Positions 56,057 through 64,000 of a DNA stretch of 64,000 nucleotides are shown in pieces. Origin of the DNA: Jhaorihella thermophila (GTDB lineage Bacteria > Pseudomonadota > Alphaproteobacteria > Rhodobacterales > Rhodobacteraceae); contig NZ_FNVD01000003.1 in NCBI RefSeq assembly GCF_900108275.1, forward strand, positions 207,067-271,066, given 5' to 3'. A program made the position numbers and the translations under genes. Positions within the stretch are counted from its first letter, which is position 1, and the number at the start of each line of letters is the position of its first letter. The notes beneath the pieces are model-generated. The model worked only from the letters and a program-made list of their open reading frames with translations. It did no database searches and was not told the DNA's origin.

Positions 56057-57019
56057 ATGACCCACTACCTTGACTTCGAAAAACCGCTGGCCGAGATCGA
56101 AGGCAAGGCGGCCGAGCTGCGCGCGCTGGCGCGAGCCAACGAAGAAATGGATGTCGAGGCCGAGGCCGCCGCGCTGGACGCCAAGGCCGAGGCGCTGCTG
56201 GACGAACTTTACAGAAAGCTGACGCCGTGGCGGAAATGCCAGGTGGCCCGCCACCCCGAGCGGCCGCATTGCAAGGACTACATCGAGGCGCTGTTCACCG
56301 AATACACGCCCTTGGCCGGCGACCGGAACTTTGCCGACGACCACGCCGTGATGGGCGGGCTGGCGCGATTCCACGATCAGCCGGTGGTGGTGATCGGGCA
56401 CGAAAAGGGATCCGACACCAAGAGCAGGATCGAGCACAATTTCGGCATGGCCCGCCCCGAAGGCTATCGCAAGGCGATCCGCCTTATGCGGCTGGCCGAC
56501 AAGTTCGGCCTGCCGGTGGTGACGCTGGTGGACACGCCCGGTGCCTATCCCGGCAAGGGCGCCGAGGAACGCGGCCAGTCCGAAGCAATCGCGCGCTCGA
56601 CCGAGGCCTGCCTGCAGATCGGGGTGCCGCTGGTGAGCGTCATCATCGGCGAAGGCGGCTCGGGCGGGGCGGTGGCCTTTGCCACGGCCGACCGGGTGGC
56701 GATGCTGGAACATTCGATCTATTCGGTGATCAGCCCCGAGGGCTGTGCCTCGATCCTGTGGAAGGATGCCGAGAAGATGCGCGAGGCTGCCGAGGCGCTG
56801 AAGCTGACCGCGCAGAACCTGAAGAAGCTGGGCGTGATCGACCGGATCATCGACGAACCCCGCGGCGGGGCGCATCGCGACCGACCGGCCGCCATCGCCG
56901 CCGTGGGCAAGGCGATCGAAGAGATGCTGGACGAGCTGAAGGGCAAGAAGCCCGCGCGGCTGGTGAAGGAGCGGCGCCGGAAATACCTCGACATGGGTTC
57001 CAAGGGGCTGGCCGCCTGA
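56057..57019 (+). CDS. accA: Acetyl-CoA carboxylase carboxyltransferase subunit alpha
   Basis: 320 residues, normal length. Signatures: [20 protein letters not shown] (N-terminal helix), [40 protein letters not shown] and [20 protein letters not shown] (oxyanion and CoA site). It forms the alpha2beta2 carboxyltransferase with AccD (18253). Convergent with the transglycosylase gene, 4 nt apart, without a visible terminator. Confidence 0.97.
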   Translation: MTHYLDFEKPLAEIEGKAAELRALARANEEMDVEAEAAALDAKAEALLDELYRKLTPWRKCQVARHPERPHCKDYIEALFTEYTPLAGDRNFADDHAVMGGLARFHDQPVVVIGHEKGSDTKSRIEHNFGMARPEGYRKAIRLMRLADKFGLPVVTLVDTPGAYPGKGAEERGQSEAIARSTEACLQIGVPLVSVIIGEGGSGGAVAFATADRVAMLEHSIYSVISPEGCASILWKDAEKMREAAEALKLTAQNLKKLGVIDRIIDEPRGGAHRDRPAAIAAVGKAIEEMLDELKGKKPARLVKERRRKYLDMGSKGLAA

Positions 57020-57023
57020 GCCA

Positions 57024-58169
57024 TCACGAGCGGCGCAGGCGCTCCAGCAGATCCCGCGACGGCCGTCCAGTGACCGGCAGACCGGCGCTGCGCTGATAGG
57101 CACGAATCGCGGCTTCGGTCTTGCCCCCGATCACCCCGTCGGCGCCGTCCGTATCGAAGCCGCGGGCGGTGAGCAGCCGCTGCAATTCCTTGCGGTCGTC
57201 CAGCGTCAGGCCGTTTTCGTCGGGGCCAAAGGAGGTTTTCAACGGCCCGCCCCCCGCGATGCGGTCGGCGAGGTGCCCCACCCCCAGCGCGTAGGCATCC
57301 GAATTGTTGTAGCGCTTGAGGACGCGGAAATTGCCGAACACGGCGAATTTCGGACCCGGCGCCTGCGGCTGAATCACCGCCTCGGGCGTGCCCCAGCGAG
57401 CGGCGGGAGAACCGAGTTCTCCGCCCCACGGCTGGCCGCGGGTCCAGCCGGAGCGGCCGAGATAGGCGGCCGCCGAGGCCAGCGCGTCGGCGGGATCGTC
57501 CGACCAGATGTCGCGGCGGCCATCGCCGGTGAAGTCCACGGCGTAGGATTCATAGGTCGTGGGGATGAACTGGGTGTGCCCCATCGCGCCGGCCCAGCTG
57601 CCGGTCATGCGCGCGGGCGTGATGTCGCCATTTTGCAGGATGCGCAGCGCGGCCATGAGCTGCCGCTCGTAGAAAGCGCCGCGACGGCCGTCGAAGGCCA
57701 GCGTCGAGGTGGCCGAGATCACCGGCACATCGCCCCGCCGGGCGCCGTAGCGGCTTTCGAGTCCCCAGATCGCGGTAACGATCTGGGGCTCCACGCCAAA
57801 GCGTGCCTCGATCCGGCGCAGAAGCGCCCCGTGGCGCTGCAGCATCGCGCGGCCCTGGGCCACGCGTTCATCCGAGGCGGCGATGGCAAGGTAGTCCTCG
57901 AGCGAGCGCTTGAATTCGGTCTGATTGCGATCGCGGTCGATCACGGTCGGAATGTAACCGGCACCGCGAAAGGCCGCGTTCAGGGTGGCGCGGGAGATGC
58001 CGTTTCGTTCGGCGCGGGCGCGGAAGGCGGCGACCCAGCGGTCATAGGCGGGGTTCGGCGCGCTGCGCCAAGGGTTGCCGGTTTGCCGGGGCGGGACGGC
58101 AGACCCGCAGCCCGCCACTGCCAGCGCCGCCGCGCCGGCCAGGAAATGTCGCCTGTGGATCATCGTCAT
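57024..58169 (-). CDS. Lytic murein transglycosylase (MltB type, lipoprotein) with peptidoglycan-binding domain
   Basis: 381 residues from ATG 58169 (ATG 58163 is also possible). The N-terminus HRRHFLAGAAALAVAGC has an RR pair and a lipobox (C21), so it may be a Tat- or Sec-exported lipoprotein. The SLT/MltB domain (about 35-310) has the catalytic Glu in IWGLESRYGARRGD (E138) and the AGAMGHTQFIPTTYESYAVD motif. A C-terminal PGBD domain (about 320-378) contains LLTARGFDTDGADGVIGGKT. It cleaves glycan strands to anhydro-muropeptides. Confidence 0.92.
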   Translation of the reverse strand: MTMIHRRHFLAGAAALAVAGCGSAVPPRQTGNPWRSAPNPAYDRWVAAFRARAERNGISRATLNAAFRGAGYIPTVIDRDRNQTEFKRSLEDYLAIAASDERVAQGRAMLQRHGALLRRIEARFGVEPQIVTAIWGLESRYGARRGDVPVISATSTLAFDGRRGAFYERQLMAALRILQNGDITPARMTGSWAGAMGHTQFIPTTYESYAVDFTGDGRRDIWSDDPADALASAAAYLGRSGWTRGQPWGGELGSPAARWGTPEAVIQPQAPGPKFAVFGNFRVLKRYNNSDAYALGVGHLADRIAGGGPLKTSFGPDENGLTLDDRKELQRLLTARGFDTDGADGVIGGKTEAAIRAYQRSAGLPVTGRPSRDLLERLRRS

Positions 58170-58270
58170 GACTGCTATGCTGCTCTGTTCTGGGGTTGTT
58201 GCGGGCATGGTAGCGCGGTCGGTCGTCCGGTCCAAGCGGATCGGCGGAGTCCCGCGTGGGGGGCGGAGAA

Positions 58271-58335
58271 GGGGGCGCCGCCCCGTCCGCCCGTGCCGGG
58301 CGGACTCCCCCGGGGTATTTGGGACCAGAAAGAAG
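58271..58335 (+). repeat. Dispersed intergenic repeat, [14 protein letters not shown] form
   Basis: GGGGGCGCCGCCCC hairpin, CCGCCCG/CGGGCGG hairpin, then CTCCCCCGGGGTATTTGGG and ACCAGAAAGAAG. It fills most of the 168-nt gap between the transglycosylase start and the 3' end of the ABC permease gene. Nearly identical to the copy at 20467-20533. Confidence 0.85.
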
Positions 58336-58337
58336 GC

Positions 58338-59129
58338 TCAGCTGCGCCAGCGCAGGAGGCGGCGCTCCAGCACGCCGATGCCCCAGCTGGTGGCCACGCC
58401 GAGGCAGGAAAGGATGACGACGCCGGCGAAAAGGCGTTCGAGATCGTAGAGCGAGCCGGCTTCGAGGATGTAGGCGCCGATGCCGTGCTCGGCGCCCAGC
58501 ATTTCCGCGGCGACCAGCAGGATGATGCCGATGGCCAGCGATACCCGCAGGCCCGAGAGGATCCCCGGAAGGGCGCCGGGCAGAACGATCTTGGCGACAA
58601 TGCTGGACCAGCGCAGGCCAAAGCTTTGTCCCATGCGGATCAGGGTGCGGTCCACGTTGTCCACCGCCCCGTAGGTGGCGACCACGGTGGGCGTGAAGGT
58701 GCCCAGCGCGATCAGCGCGTATTTCGAACCCTCGTCGATGCCGAACCAGATCACGAAAAGCGGCAGCAGCGCGATCTTGGGGATCGGAAACAGCGCCGCC
58801 ACCAGCGGCACCAGACCGGCGCGGATGAGGGAAAAGAGCCCGATGGCAATGCCGATCCCGATGCCGGCGATCACCCCCATGGCGCTGCCCACCGCGAGCC
58901 GGGTCAGGGACGGCGCAAGATGGGTCCAGAGCATCCCCGAACGGGCAAGATCGGCCAGCGTCGCGGCCACGTCCGAGGGGCGCGGCAGGGTGAGGTTCGA
59001 GATCCAGCCCGACCGGGTGCCCCATTCGACCAGCGCCAGCAGCAGAGCGAAAACGGCCGGTCCGGCCCAGCGGATCCGCACCGGGCTGAAGCCGCCGCCG
59101 CGAAACGGAACCGGGCGCGGATCAGGCAT
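58338..59129 (-). CDS. ABC transporter permease (nitrate/sulfonate/taurine type)
   Basis: 263 residues with about six membrane helices. The coupling loop is RMGQSFGLRWSSIVAKIVLP, and ALPGILSGLRVSLAIGIILL follows, as in SsuC and TauC permeases. It overlaps the ATPase gene by 8 nt. Last gene of a minus-strand operon binding protein-ATPase-permease. Confidence 0.9.
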   Translation of the reverse strand: MPDPRPVPFRGGGFSPVRIRWAGPAVFALLLALVEWGTRSGWISNLTLPRPSDVAATLADLARSGMLWTHLAPSLTRLAVGSAMGVIAGIGIGIAIGLFSLIRAGLVPLVAALFPIPKIALLPLFVIWFGIDEGSKYALIALGTFTPTVVATYGAVDNVDRTLIRMGQSFGLRWSSIVAKIVLPGALPGILSGLRVSLAIGIILLVAAEMLGAEHGIGAYILEAGSLYDLERLFAGVVILSCLGVATSWGIGVLERRLLRWRS

Positions 59130-59889
59130 TCAGAAGCTCCTGATCGGCGGCGACGGCCTCTTCGCGCATCATGTCCCACAGCCGCGCCTGCAGGGTTTCC
59201 AGTTCCGCATCGCCGGGGCGGCGGTCGGCAAGCGGCGTGTCGATCCCGATCACCTCGCGCAGCCGGCCGGGGCGGCGCGACAGGACAGCGACGCGGTGGC
59301 CCAGCCGGACGGCTTCGGCCAGGTTGTGGGTAACGTAGACGCCGGTGAAGGGCTGGCGGGTCCAGAGCGCCACGAGATCTTCCATCAACAGCTCGCGGGT
59401 CTGCGCGTCCAGCGCCGAGAGCGGTTCATCCAGCAACAGCACCGCCGGGTTCACCGCCAGTGCCCGCGCGATCGCCACGCGCTGTTTCATGCCCCCCGAC
59501 AGCTGCCGGGGAAAGGCGTCGGCAAAACCCGACAGCCGCGTGCGGCCCAGCACGTCATCGATGATCGCCCGCGCCGCGCGGCCGCGGATCCCGTGATCCT
59601 CGAGCACCAGCGAGATGTTGCCCGCCACGGTCCGCCATGGCAGCAGGGCGAAGTCCTGGAATACATAGGTCAGCGGGTTCAGGCAGCCCTGGGGCGGGTC
59701 GCCCAGCTGCAGCACCTGCCCCGCATCGGGCCTTTCCAACCCGCCCAGCAGGCGCAGCAGGGTGGATTTGCCGCAGCCGGAGGGGCCGATGATGCACAGG
59801 ATCTCGCCCGCCGGAATGCGCAGCGAGATGTCCTGCAGCACCGCCATGCCCCCATAGCGATGCGTGATCCGGTCGAGCGTGAGTTCCAT
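59122..59889 (-). CDS. ABC transporter ATPase (nitrate/sulfonate/taurine type)
   Basis: 255 residues. Walker A GPSGCGKSTLLRLLGGL, Q-loop YVFQDFALLPWRTV, signature LSGGMKQRVAIARAL and Walker B VLLLDEPLSALDAQTRE, then the switch His in VTHNLAEAVRLG are intact. It belongs to the SsuB/TauB/NrtD group. The start lies 43 nt after the binding-protein stop. Confidence 0.93.
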   Translation of the reverse strand: MELTLDRITHRYGGMAVLQDISLRIPAGEILCIIGPSGCGKSTLLRLLGGLERPDAGQVLQLGDPPQGCLNPLTYVFQDFALLPWRTVAGNISLVLEDHGIRGRAARAIIDDVLGRTRLSGFADAFPRQLSGGMKQRVAIARALAVNPAVLLLDEPLSALDAQTRELLMEDLVALWTRQPFTGVYVTHNLAEAVRLGHRVAVLSRRPGRLREVIGIDTPLADRRPGDAELETLQARLWDMMREEAVAADQELLNA

Positions 59890-59932
59890 GCATCATCGGG
59901 CCGGGCGCGACCGCCCTGCCCGCCCCCCGGGC

Positions 59933-60949
59933 TCAGATCATCTCGGCATAGGACGGATCGACCAGCGTGTCGAAGGTGATGCTGTCCTTGATGAGGCCCT
60001 CGGACTTGAACCAGTTCAACTGGTCCTTCACCGACGCCGTGTTCAGCGCCGCGTTCTTCGATATCCGCATCGCGCCGTTTCGGATGGATTTTGCCGCCTT
60101 TTCATAGGGTTTGTCGGCATAGACATATTTGTGGATCAGCTTCACCATCTCCTCGGCTGCGTCCTCGCCCGCGGTCTTGTCCACCAGGGCGGCGTTGAAA
60201 TCGTCCGCCCCGCGCGAGAAGGCGCGCAGGAAGGCCTGCGTTTGCGCGCGCTCGTTGGCGGCGTTGCTGGCCGAGGTGAACACGGTGGTCACCTGATAGT
60301 CGGGCAGATAATCGGCCACGTTGCCGATGATCTTGACCGCCCCCGCGCCGGCCAGAGCCTTGGCGATGTGCGGCACGATCGACCAGGCGTCGATCTGGCC
60401 GGATTTCAGCGCGCCGATGATGGCGCCGACCTTCTGCAGCGGCTTGAAGGTCACTTCGACCCCTTCGGCCGCGGCGATCTTGGACCCCATGTAGTGAAAC
60501 GACGACCCGGCCTGTGTCATGCCGTAGGTTCTGCCGCCCAGCGCCGCCGGACTGGTCAGGCCCGCCGCGTGGGCCGCGTTCGAGGCCAGAATCTTCTGCC
60601 CGTCGATTCCCTTTTCCTCGCGCAGGGCGCCGCCAATCACCTTGGCCGCGCCCTTTTCGGCCAGGCTGACAAGTCCGCCGGAGATCGCCGTCACGGCATA
60701 GTCGGCATCCCCGCTGGCAATCGCCACGGCCATCGGTTGCGCGGCCTGGAAGAACTTGAACTCGACATCCAGTCCTTCGTCGGCGAAATACCCGCGCTCA
60801 TAGGCGACGAAGCTGGCCGCATGGCTGGTGAAACGCAGCGCACCGACCGTGAGTTTCGTGTTCGCCAGCGCCGGCCGCCCCAGCATCGGCAGCGCCGCCG
60901 CGCCCCCCATCAGACCCAACGCGGCGCGACGTGTGAAATCGGTTTTCAT
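59933..60949 (-). CDS. ABC transporter substrate-binding protein (NMT1/SsuA-like, Tat signal)
   Basis: 338 residues from ATG 60949, behind GGAGGGGAAG; codons further up belong to the intergenic region. A twin-arginine signal is seen (DFTRRAALGLMGGAAALPML, cleavage near ALA). The mature protein begins NTKLTVGALRFTSHAASFVA and has the type II periplasmic-binding layout with GLDVEFKFFQAAQPMAVAIA and ASGDADYAVTAISGGLVSLA. Likely ligands are sulfonates, pyrimidine-like or similar small anions; not determined. First gene of the transporter operon. Confidence 0.9.
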   Translation of the reverse strand: MKTDFTRRAALGLMGGAAALPMLGRPALANTKLTVGALRFTSHAASFVAYERGYFADEGLDVEFKFFQAAQPMAVAIASGDADYAVTAISGGLVSLAEKGAAKVIGGALREEKGIDGQKILASNAAHAAGLTSPAALGGRTYGMTQAGSSFHYMGSKIAAAEGVEVTFKPLQKVGAIIGALKSGQIDAWSIVPHIAKALAGAGAVKIIGNVADYLPDYQVTTVFTSASNAANERAQTQAFLRAFSRGADDFNAALVDKTAGEDAAEEMVKLIHKYVYADKPYEKAAKSIRNGAMRISKNAALNTASVKDQLNWFKSEGLIKDSITFDTLVDPSYAEMI

Positions 60950-61050
60950 CTTCCCCTCCGGCTTGTTCTGCGCCTCACGATAGGTCGCAATGCGGAACCT
61001 GCGCAACGCGAATGCGCGAGGGGGGACGAGAAAATCCGAATGGCACAGGT

Positions 61051-61710
61051 TCAGCCGGTGAGCATCCGCAGCCCCTGCGTCACGTCGGAGCGGACCGCCA
61101 GACGCAGGCCCGGCTCGTCGCCCGCGCGGAGGGCTGCGATGATCAGCTTGTGATAGTGCGGCGGTTCGGACCGGCGCAGGCGACCGTAGAGACTGCGCAT
61201 GGTGGGGCCGAGCTGCAGCCAGACGGTTTCCGCCATGGCCAGCATCGCAGGGGCCTGCGCGCGCAGATAAAGCGTGCGGTGAAATTCGAGATTGGCGCGG
61301 ATGTAGCCGACCGGATCGCGCTTGCTGACCATCTCGGCCACGCCGGCGTTGATGGATTGCAGCCGGTCGATCAGCGCCATGTGCGCCCGCGGCAGGGCGC
61401 GGCTGGCCAGCTCGACCTCGAGCAGCGCGCGCAAGGCGGCCAGTTCCTCGATCCGTTCGTTGGTGAGCTCCGGCGTCGCCACCCGCCCCGAGGCCGACAA
61501 GGTCAACGCCCCTTCGGCCACCAGCCGCCGCACCGCCTCGCGCGCGGGGGTCATTGAGACGTCGTAGTCCTTGCCGATCCCGCGCAGGGTCAGTGCCTGG
61601 CCGGGTTCGATTTCGCCATACATGATTCGCGACCGCAGCGCGCGATAGACCCGGTCATGGGCCGAAGCGGTTTGTTCCAGGGGGCGTGCCGGTGTGCTCA
61701 TGCCCATCAT
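61051..61710 (-). CDS. GntR-family regulator (FadR/FCD subgroup)
   Basis: 219 residues from ATG 61710; ATG 61701 (MSTPARPLEQ) is also possible. The N-terminal winged helix has VYRALRSRIMYGEIEPGQAL and TPAREAVRRLVAEGALTLS. The C-terminal FCD ligand domain contains the metal-site pattern RANLEFHRTLYLRAQAPAML and PPHYHKLIIAALRAGDE. It lies 101 nt upstream of the ABC transporter operon on the same strand, so it probably controls it. A palindrome overlaps its own start. Confidence 0.9.
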   Translation of the reverse strand: MMGMSTPARPLEQTASAHDRVYRALRSRIMYGEIEPGQALTLRGIGKDYDVSMTPAREAVRRLVAEGALTLSASGRVATPELTNERIEELAALRALLEVELASRALPRAHMALIDRLQSINAGVAEMVSKRDPVGYIRANLEFHRTLYLRAQAPAMLAMAETVWLQLGPTMRSLYGRLRRSEPPHYHKLIIAALRAGDEPGLRLAVRSDVTQGLRMLTG

Positions 61711-61719
61711 GTGATCACA
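61710..61719. promoter_or_regulatory. Palindrome TGTGATCACA at the GntR start
   Basis: A perfect 10-bp palindrome at the first start codon of the GntR gene. It is of the size and type bound by GntR-family dimers and may be an autoregulatory operator. It could also occur by chance. Confidence 0.4.
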
Positions 61720-61749
61720 AACGCGGCACAGGTCAAGTCCGGCATCGGC

Positions 61750-62436
61750 TCATCCCTGAAACCGATAGCGGTGCAGGGCCGGGCCGTTTTCGCGCAACCA
61801 GCGGCGGGCCTGCTTGTGGGGACCATAGAGCCGCTCGACATGCGCCCAGAAAGCGGGCGAGTGGTTCATCTCCGCCAGATGCGCGACCTCATGCGCGGCG
61901 ACGTAGTCCAGGATCTCGGGCGGGGCCAGGATCAGCCGCCAGGAAAAGCTGAGCGCCCCGCGCGAGGAACACGACCCCCAGCGCGACCGCGTGTCGCGCA
62001 GGGTAATCCGGCTGTAGGTCCGGTTCAGCGCGCGCGCGTGCCGGTCGGCCGCGGCGGTCAGCCGGTCGCGCGCCAGTTCCCGCAGCCAGGCCTGAAGGCG
62101 CGGGCCGGTTTCCGCCCCCGGCACGACGACGGTGCCGCCGTTCAGCCGCACGCCGCGCCCGGTTCCGCGCTCGACCCGCAGCAGCGCCCCCTCGACCGGC
62201 AGCGTCACGCCCGGCGCCACGATCACCTCGTCGGGGCGCGCTGCCAAGTGACGGCGGATCCACTCCGCCTTGGACCGCGCAAAGTTCAGCGCTTCGGCCT
62301 CCGGCACGCCGCGCGGGACGGTCAGCGTCACCCGCCCGTCCAGCCCCGACACCCGCAGGCTGATTCGCCGCGCCCTGCCCGACCGGCGCAGCACGAGCGG
62401 CACCGGCGGCGTCCCTGGAAGGCGATGTTCAGCCAT
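61750..62436 (-). CDS. YgjP-like (DUF45, M48-related) metallopeptidase
   Basis: 228 residues from ATG 62436 (MAEHRLPGTP). The zinc motif is AAHEVAHLAEMNHSPAFW, with H182, E183 and H186 and third ligand H192. Before it stands the family block DTRSRWGSCSSRGALSFSWR. These proteins resemble the protease core of WSS1/SprT-like enzymes; in vivo substrates are unknown. Divergent from the TIGR02300 gene; no signal peptide, so cytosolic. Confidence 0.88.
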   Translation of the reverse strand: MAEHRLPGTPPVPLVLRRSGRARRISLRVSGLDGRVTLTVPRGVPEAEALNFARSKAEWIRRHLAARPDEVIVAPGVTLPVEGALLRVERGTGRGVRLNGGTVVVPGAETGPRLQAWLRELARDRLTAAADRHARALNRTYSRITLRDTRSRWGSCSSRGALSFSWRLILAPPEILDYVAAHEVAHLAEMNHSPAFWAHVERLYGPHKQARRWLRENGPALHRYRFQG

Positions 62437-62534
62437 GCGCGGCCCCTTTTCTGCAAAGGCTTTGACAGTCCCGCCCGGTTGTGGCAGGTGGCCGGAATCG
62501 TCGATATGACTCACACGTTATCAAGGGGAATCTC

Positions 62535-62852
62535 ATGCCCAAGGAAGAATGGGGTGTAAAGCGCGTCTGCCCGACCACGGGCAAGCGATTCTATGACCTG
62601 AACAGAGATCCGGTGGTCAGCCCCTACACGGGCGAGATCGTCGAGGTGGAAAACACCAAGACCCGGATGATTGCCGCCGATGCCGAGGACGCCGCCACGG
62701 TCAAGGCCAAGAAGGCCGCGCTGGACGAGGACGACGTGGTTCTGGAGGATGATGTCGATGTCGATATCGATGACGACATCCTCGAGGATGACGATGACGA
62801 CAGCGTTTCGCTGGACGAAATAGCCGACGTCAGCACCGAAGACGAGGAATAG
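62535..62852 (+). CDS. TIGR02300 family protein with acidic tail
   Basis: 105 residues from ATG 62535, preceded by AAGGGGA. The N-terminal family block is MPKEEWGVKRVCPTTGKRFY then DLNRDPVVSPYTGE, containing one Cys and a rubredoxin-like look but no second CxxC. The C-terminal ~45 residues are mostly Asp and Glu (for example DDVDVDIDDDILEDDDDDSV). The family is alphaproteobacterial and of unknown function. The acidic tail could contact basic proteins or nucleic-acid-binding partners. It lies just before tRNA-Ala. Confidence 0.88.
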   Translation: MPKEEWGVKRVCPTTGKRFYDLNRDPVVSPYTGEIVEVENTKTRMIAADAEDAATVKAKKAALDEDDVVLEDDVDVDIDDDILEDDDDDSVSLDEIADVSTEDEE

Positions 62853-62917
62853 GTGCGCCTTTCCTGGCGCGTGGCGTCCTGGCGGAAAAAACCTCGGGCG
62901 CGGCGTGAATTTTTGGG

Positions 62918-62946
62918 TTGCACTCGCCGCGTCCCTTAACTAAACG
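62918..62946 (+). promoter_or_regulatory. Candidate tRNA-Ala promoter
   Basis: TTGCAC (62918-62923) and TAAACG (62941-62946) are 17 nt apart and end 33 nt before the tRNA. The -10 is weak (3 of 6). A CCTCGTCGC stretch follows. Confidence 0.35.
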
Positions 62947-62979
62947 ACCCTCGTCGCCGGAAACGGCGATGCACATGAC

Positions 62980-63055
<76 letters not shown>

Positions 63056-63384
63056 CCCCCCAAGCACAGAAAATTGACTGAAGACGCCAGTCTTCGATCC
63101 GGGGGAAAAACATACCCATTATTTTACCTTTCTCGCACCTGCGAATCGATCAATCAAGCGGGATTGGAGCGCCCTCCCGTCTTGAGAGTGTCGGTACGTG
63201 GGAAAGCGGGATTGATCTGCTGTCTCCGTTCGACATGCCCCACCGAGCCCCCCAACGTCTGCGCGGCGGGACTTTCAGATCCAGGCCCAAGTGACTTCAA
63301 CGAGCGTGATCGGCCCAGAGCCGACATCCGGTGAGGCTCGCTGCCGCTCTTCCACCCCCTTTTCGCACGCCGTGCGCGGGAGGG
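63056..63384. other. Region after tRNA-Ala without a supported gene
   Basis: About 330 nt. A small stem GAAGAC (63080-63085) and GTCTTC (63090-63095) may be a weak tRNA terminator. GCGGGATTG occurs twice (63158, 63206). The GC content and codon structure do not look like a gene; the minus-strand frame continues the transposase remnant but with no recognisable protein sequence. Confidence 0.5.
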
Positions 63385-63555
63385 GTGGGAGAGGTTCACG
63401 CTCCGTGCGCTCACGATCCAGAGGACCATCAGGCAGAGCGTTTCAAGGCGGCTCTTGTTCAATTCGATTTCGGGGTGCGGAATTTCCCTGAAGGCGGCAA
63501 TGGCGCGGTCCGGCACCGGATGTTTCCTCGGTCGGAGGCATCCGGTTGAAGCCAT
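63385..63555 (-). pseudogene. N-terminal remnant of an IS4-like transposase
   Basis: On the minus strand the frame from 63555 contains [19 protein letters not shown] and WIVSARSVNLSH (63492-63385), which resembles the N-terminus of IS4-family transposases common in Rhodobacteraceae. After VNLSH the expected sequence is lost and the frame runs on as unrelated, Arg/Ser-rich residues to a stop at 63154. No catalytic DDE region and no intact terminal repeats were found. The match is from memory of the family, not from a search. Confidence 0.5.
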
Positions 63556-63644
63556 TCAGTCGCTGTCGCCCGGCCCGGTGCCGTGCAGTGGCGCCTCTCC
63601 AATTCAAAACGAGGAAAGTCCGCCCTACTGGCCCACGGCACCCT

Positions 63645-63788
63645 TCAGTTGCGCAGGCGCGCACTGTCGGGGTTGGCGGCAAGGAGTTCGTCCAGAACGG
63701 CCCTAGTGGCCTCGGCCCCCTTGTTCGCGGCGGTGATCCGGGCGAGCATGACCCAGGTTTCCTCGCGCTGCGGATCCGTGCGGAACGC
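63645..63788 (-). pseudogene. C-terminal fragment of a TPR-like or related protein
   Basis: A minus-strand frame reads [20 protein letters not shown] then [20 protein letters not shown] and DSARLRN before a stop at 63645. The spacing of Ala, Leu and acidic residues is like the last repeat of a tetratricopeptide protein. Nothing upstream in the same frame continues it convincingly, so it looks like a fragment next to a breakpoint. The original protein cannot be named. Confidence 0.4.
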
Positions 63789-63876
63789 CCCAGCCCCGCC
63801 GGGGCATTGCGCATCGTCAGCGCGCCGCCCCCGATCACCATGTGGGTTTCGGGAAAATCCGCCCGCGCCACCAGCG

Positions 63877-64000
63877 AAGCCACGCCTTCCTGGATGCGGG
63901 CGCCACCGGAGTCGTTGATGCCGATCACAGGGGCGCCGTTCTGCATGGCCATATCCATGATCTTGCAGATCTTTTCGGCATGCGTTTCGGACAGGGAGCC
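63877..64000 (-). pseudogene. Fragment of an acyl-CoA carboxylase beta subunit (PccB-like)
   Basis: From the right edge the minus strand encodes [20 protein letters not shown] then [20 protein letters not shown] and ASL, the highly conserved carboxyltransferase block of propionyl-CoA carboxylase beta. The next expected residues (GGYGEVFQRN) are absent and the frame changes to unrelated [20 protein letters not shown] near 63876. It is either a broken gene or the product of an assembly junction. The N-terminal part would lie beyond the window. Confidence 0.6.

Noticed and set aside
63080..63095. Terminator after tRNA-Ala
   Set aside because: Only a 6-bp stem and no T-run follows; mentioned as a weak possibility but not listed as a terminator.
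63154..63384. Continuation of the transposase frame as a real gene
   Set aside because: After VNLSH the residues lose all family character, and codon use no longer looks like a gene; treated as remnant sequence.

Overview
The window is a 64 kb piece of a high-GC alphaproteobacterial chromosome. Gene content and neighbourhoods point to the Rhodobacteraceae (Roseobacter/Rhodobacter relatives): a flagellin-flaF-flbT-DUF1217 cluster, a CPBP protease-accD-folC cluster, a gpmI-EnvC-ctpA cluster, ybgC-tol-pal-cpoB-tilS-ftsH next to ruvCAB, a DUF1127 protein and a TIGR02300 protein. It is a housekeeping-rich region with few mobile elements. No CRISPR array, prophage or toxin-antitoxin module was seen.

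Layout. 1-4.2 kb: flagellar genes (FliK-like N-terminus running off the left edge, rod-binding protein, FlgN-like chaperone, flagellin, flaF, flbT, DUF1217). 4.4-7.2 kb: a partial S10 ribosomal operon (rplB-rpsS-rplV-rpsC-rplP) with its own candidate promoter and a strong terminator. 7.2-11.6 kb: a 2OG-Fe(II) oxygenase, a C-terminally short dnaE2 behind a near-perfect LexA box, and two small unknown genes. 11.8-15.8 kb: gpmI, EnvC-like factor, ctpA. 15.9-20.5 kb: two unknown genes, CPBP protease, accD, folC. 20.6-26.1 kb: peptide ABC transporter (fused ATPase, two permeases, divergent Tat-exported binding protein). 26.1-30.0 kb: three-subunit molybdenum hydroxylase plus a MoaD/ThiS-like protein. 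30.2-31.8 kb: tryptophan dioxygenase and a kynurenine formamidase-like hydrolase. 31.9-35.6 kb: DNA-ligase-associated helicase and phosphoesterase, then a thioesterase. 35.7-39.5 kb: an fhs-chorismate mutase-folD2-folD1 one-carbon operon. 39.8-51.5 kb: ftsH, tilS, the complete tol-pal system, ybgC and ruvCAB. 51.8-57.0 kb: DUF1127 protein, prmA, an MFS transporter, a divergent Lrp/LysE pair and accA. 57.0-62.9 kb: lytic transglycosylase, a nitrate/sulfonate-type ABC transporter with a GntR regulator, YgjP-like peptidase and TIGR02300 protein. 63.0 kb: tRNA-Ala(GGC). The last ~0.9 kb is a mosaic of broken gene pieces, including an IS4-like transposase remnant and an acyl-CoA carboxylase beta fragment.

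How the genes work together. accA, accD and folC serve fatty-acid and folate synthesis. Fhs and the two FolD proteins can interconvert formate, 10-formyl-, methenyl- and methylene-tetrahydrofolate. TolQRAB-Pal-CpoB, CtpA, the EnvC-like factor and the lytic transglycosylase maintain the envelope. RuvABC, DnaE2 and the Lhr-like helicase with its phosphoesterase act in DNA repair.

Most notable points. (1) An intergenic repeat family, seven copies, near gene 3' ends, with a conserved AAATACyCC core and two alternative outer ends. (2) A second FolD in which the catalytic Lys is Gln and the conserved Asp is Glu. (3) An orphan dnaE2 without its C-terminal domain, whose stop codon lies inside a candidate promoter for two unknown genes. 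(4) A perfect hairpin in the flagellin leader next to flaF-flbT. (5) A partial S10 operon lying against flagellar genes, and a mosaic right end; either could be a rearrangement or an assembly junction.
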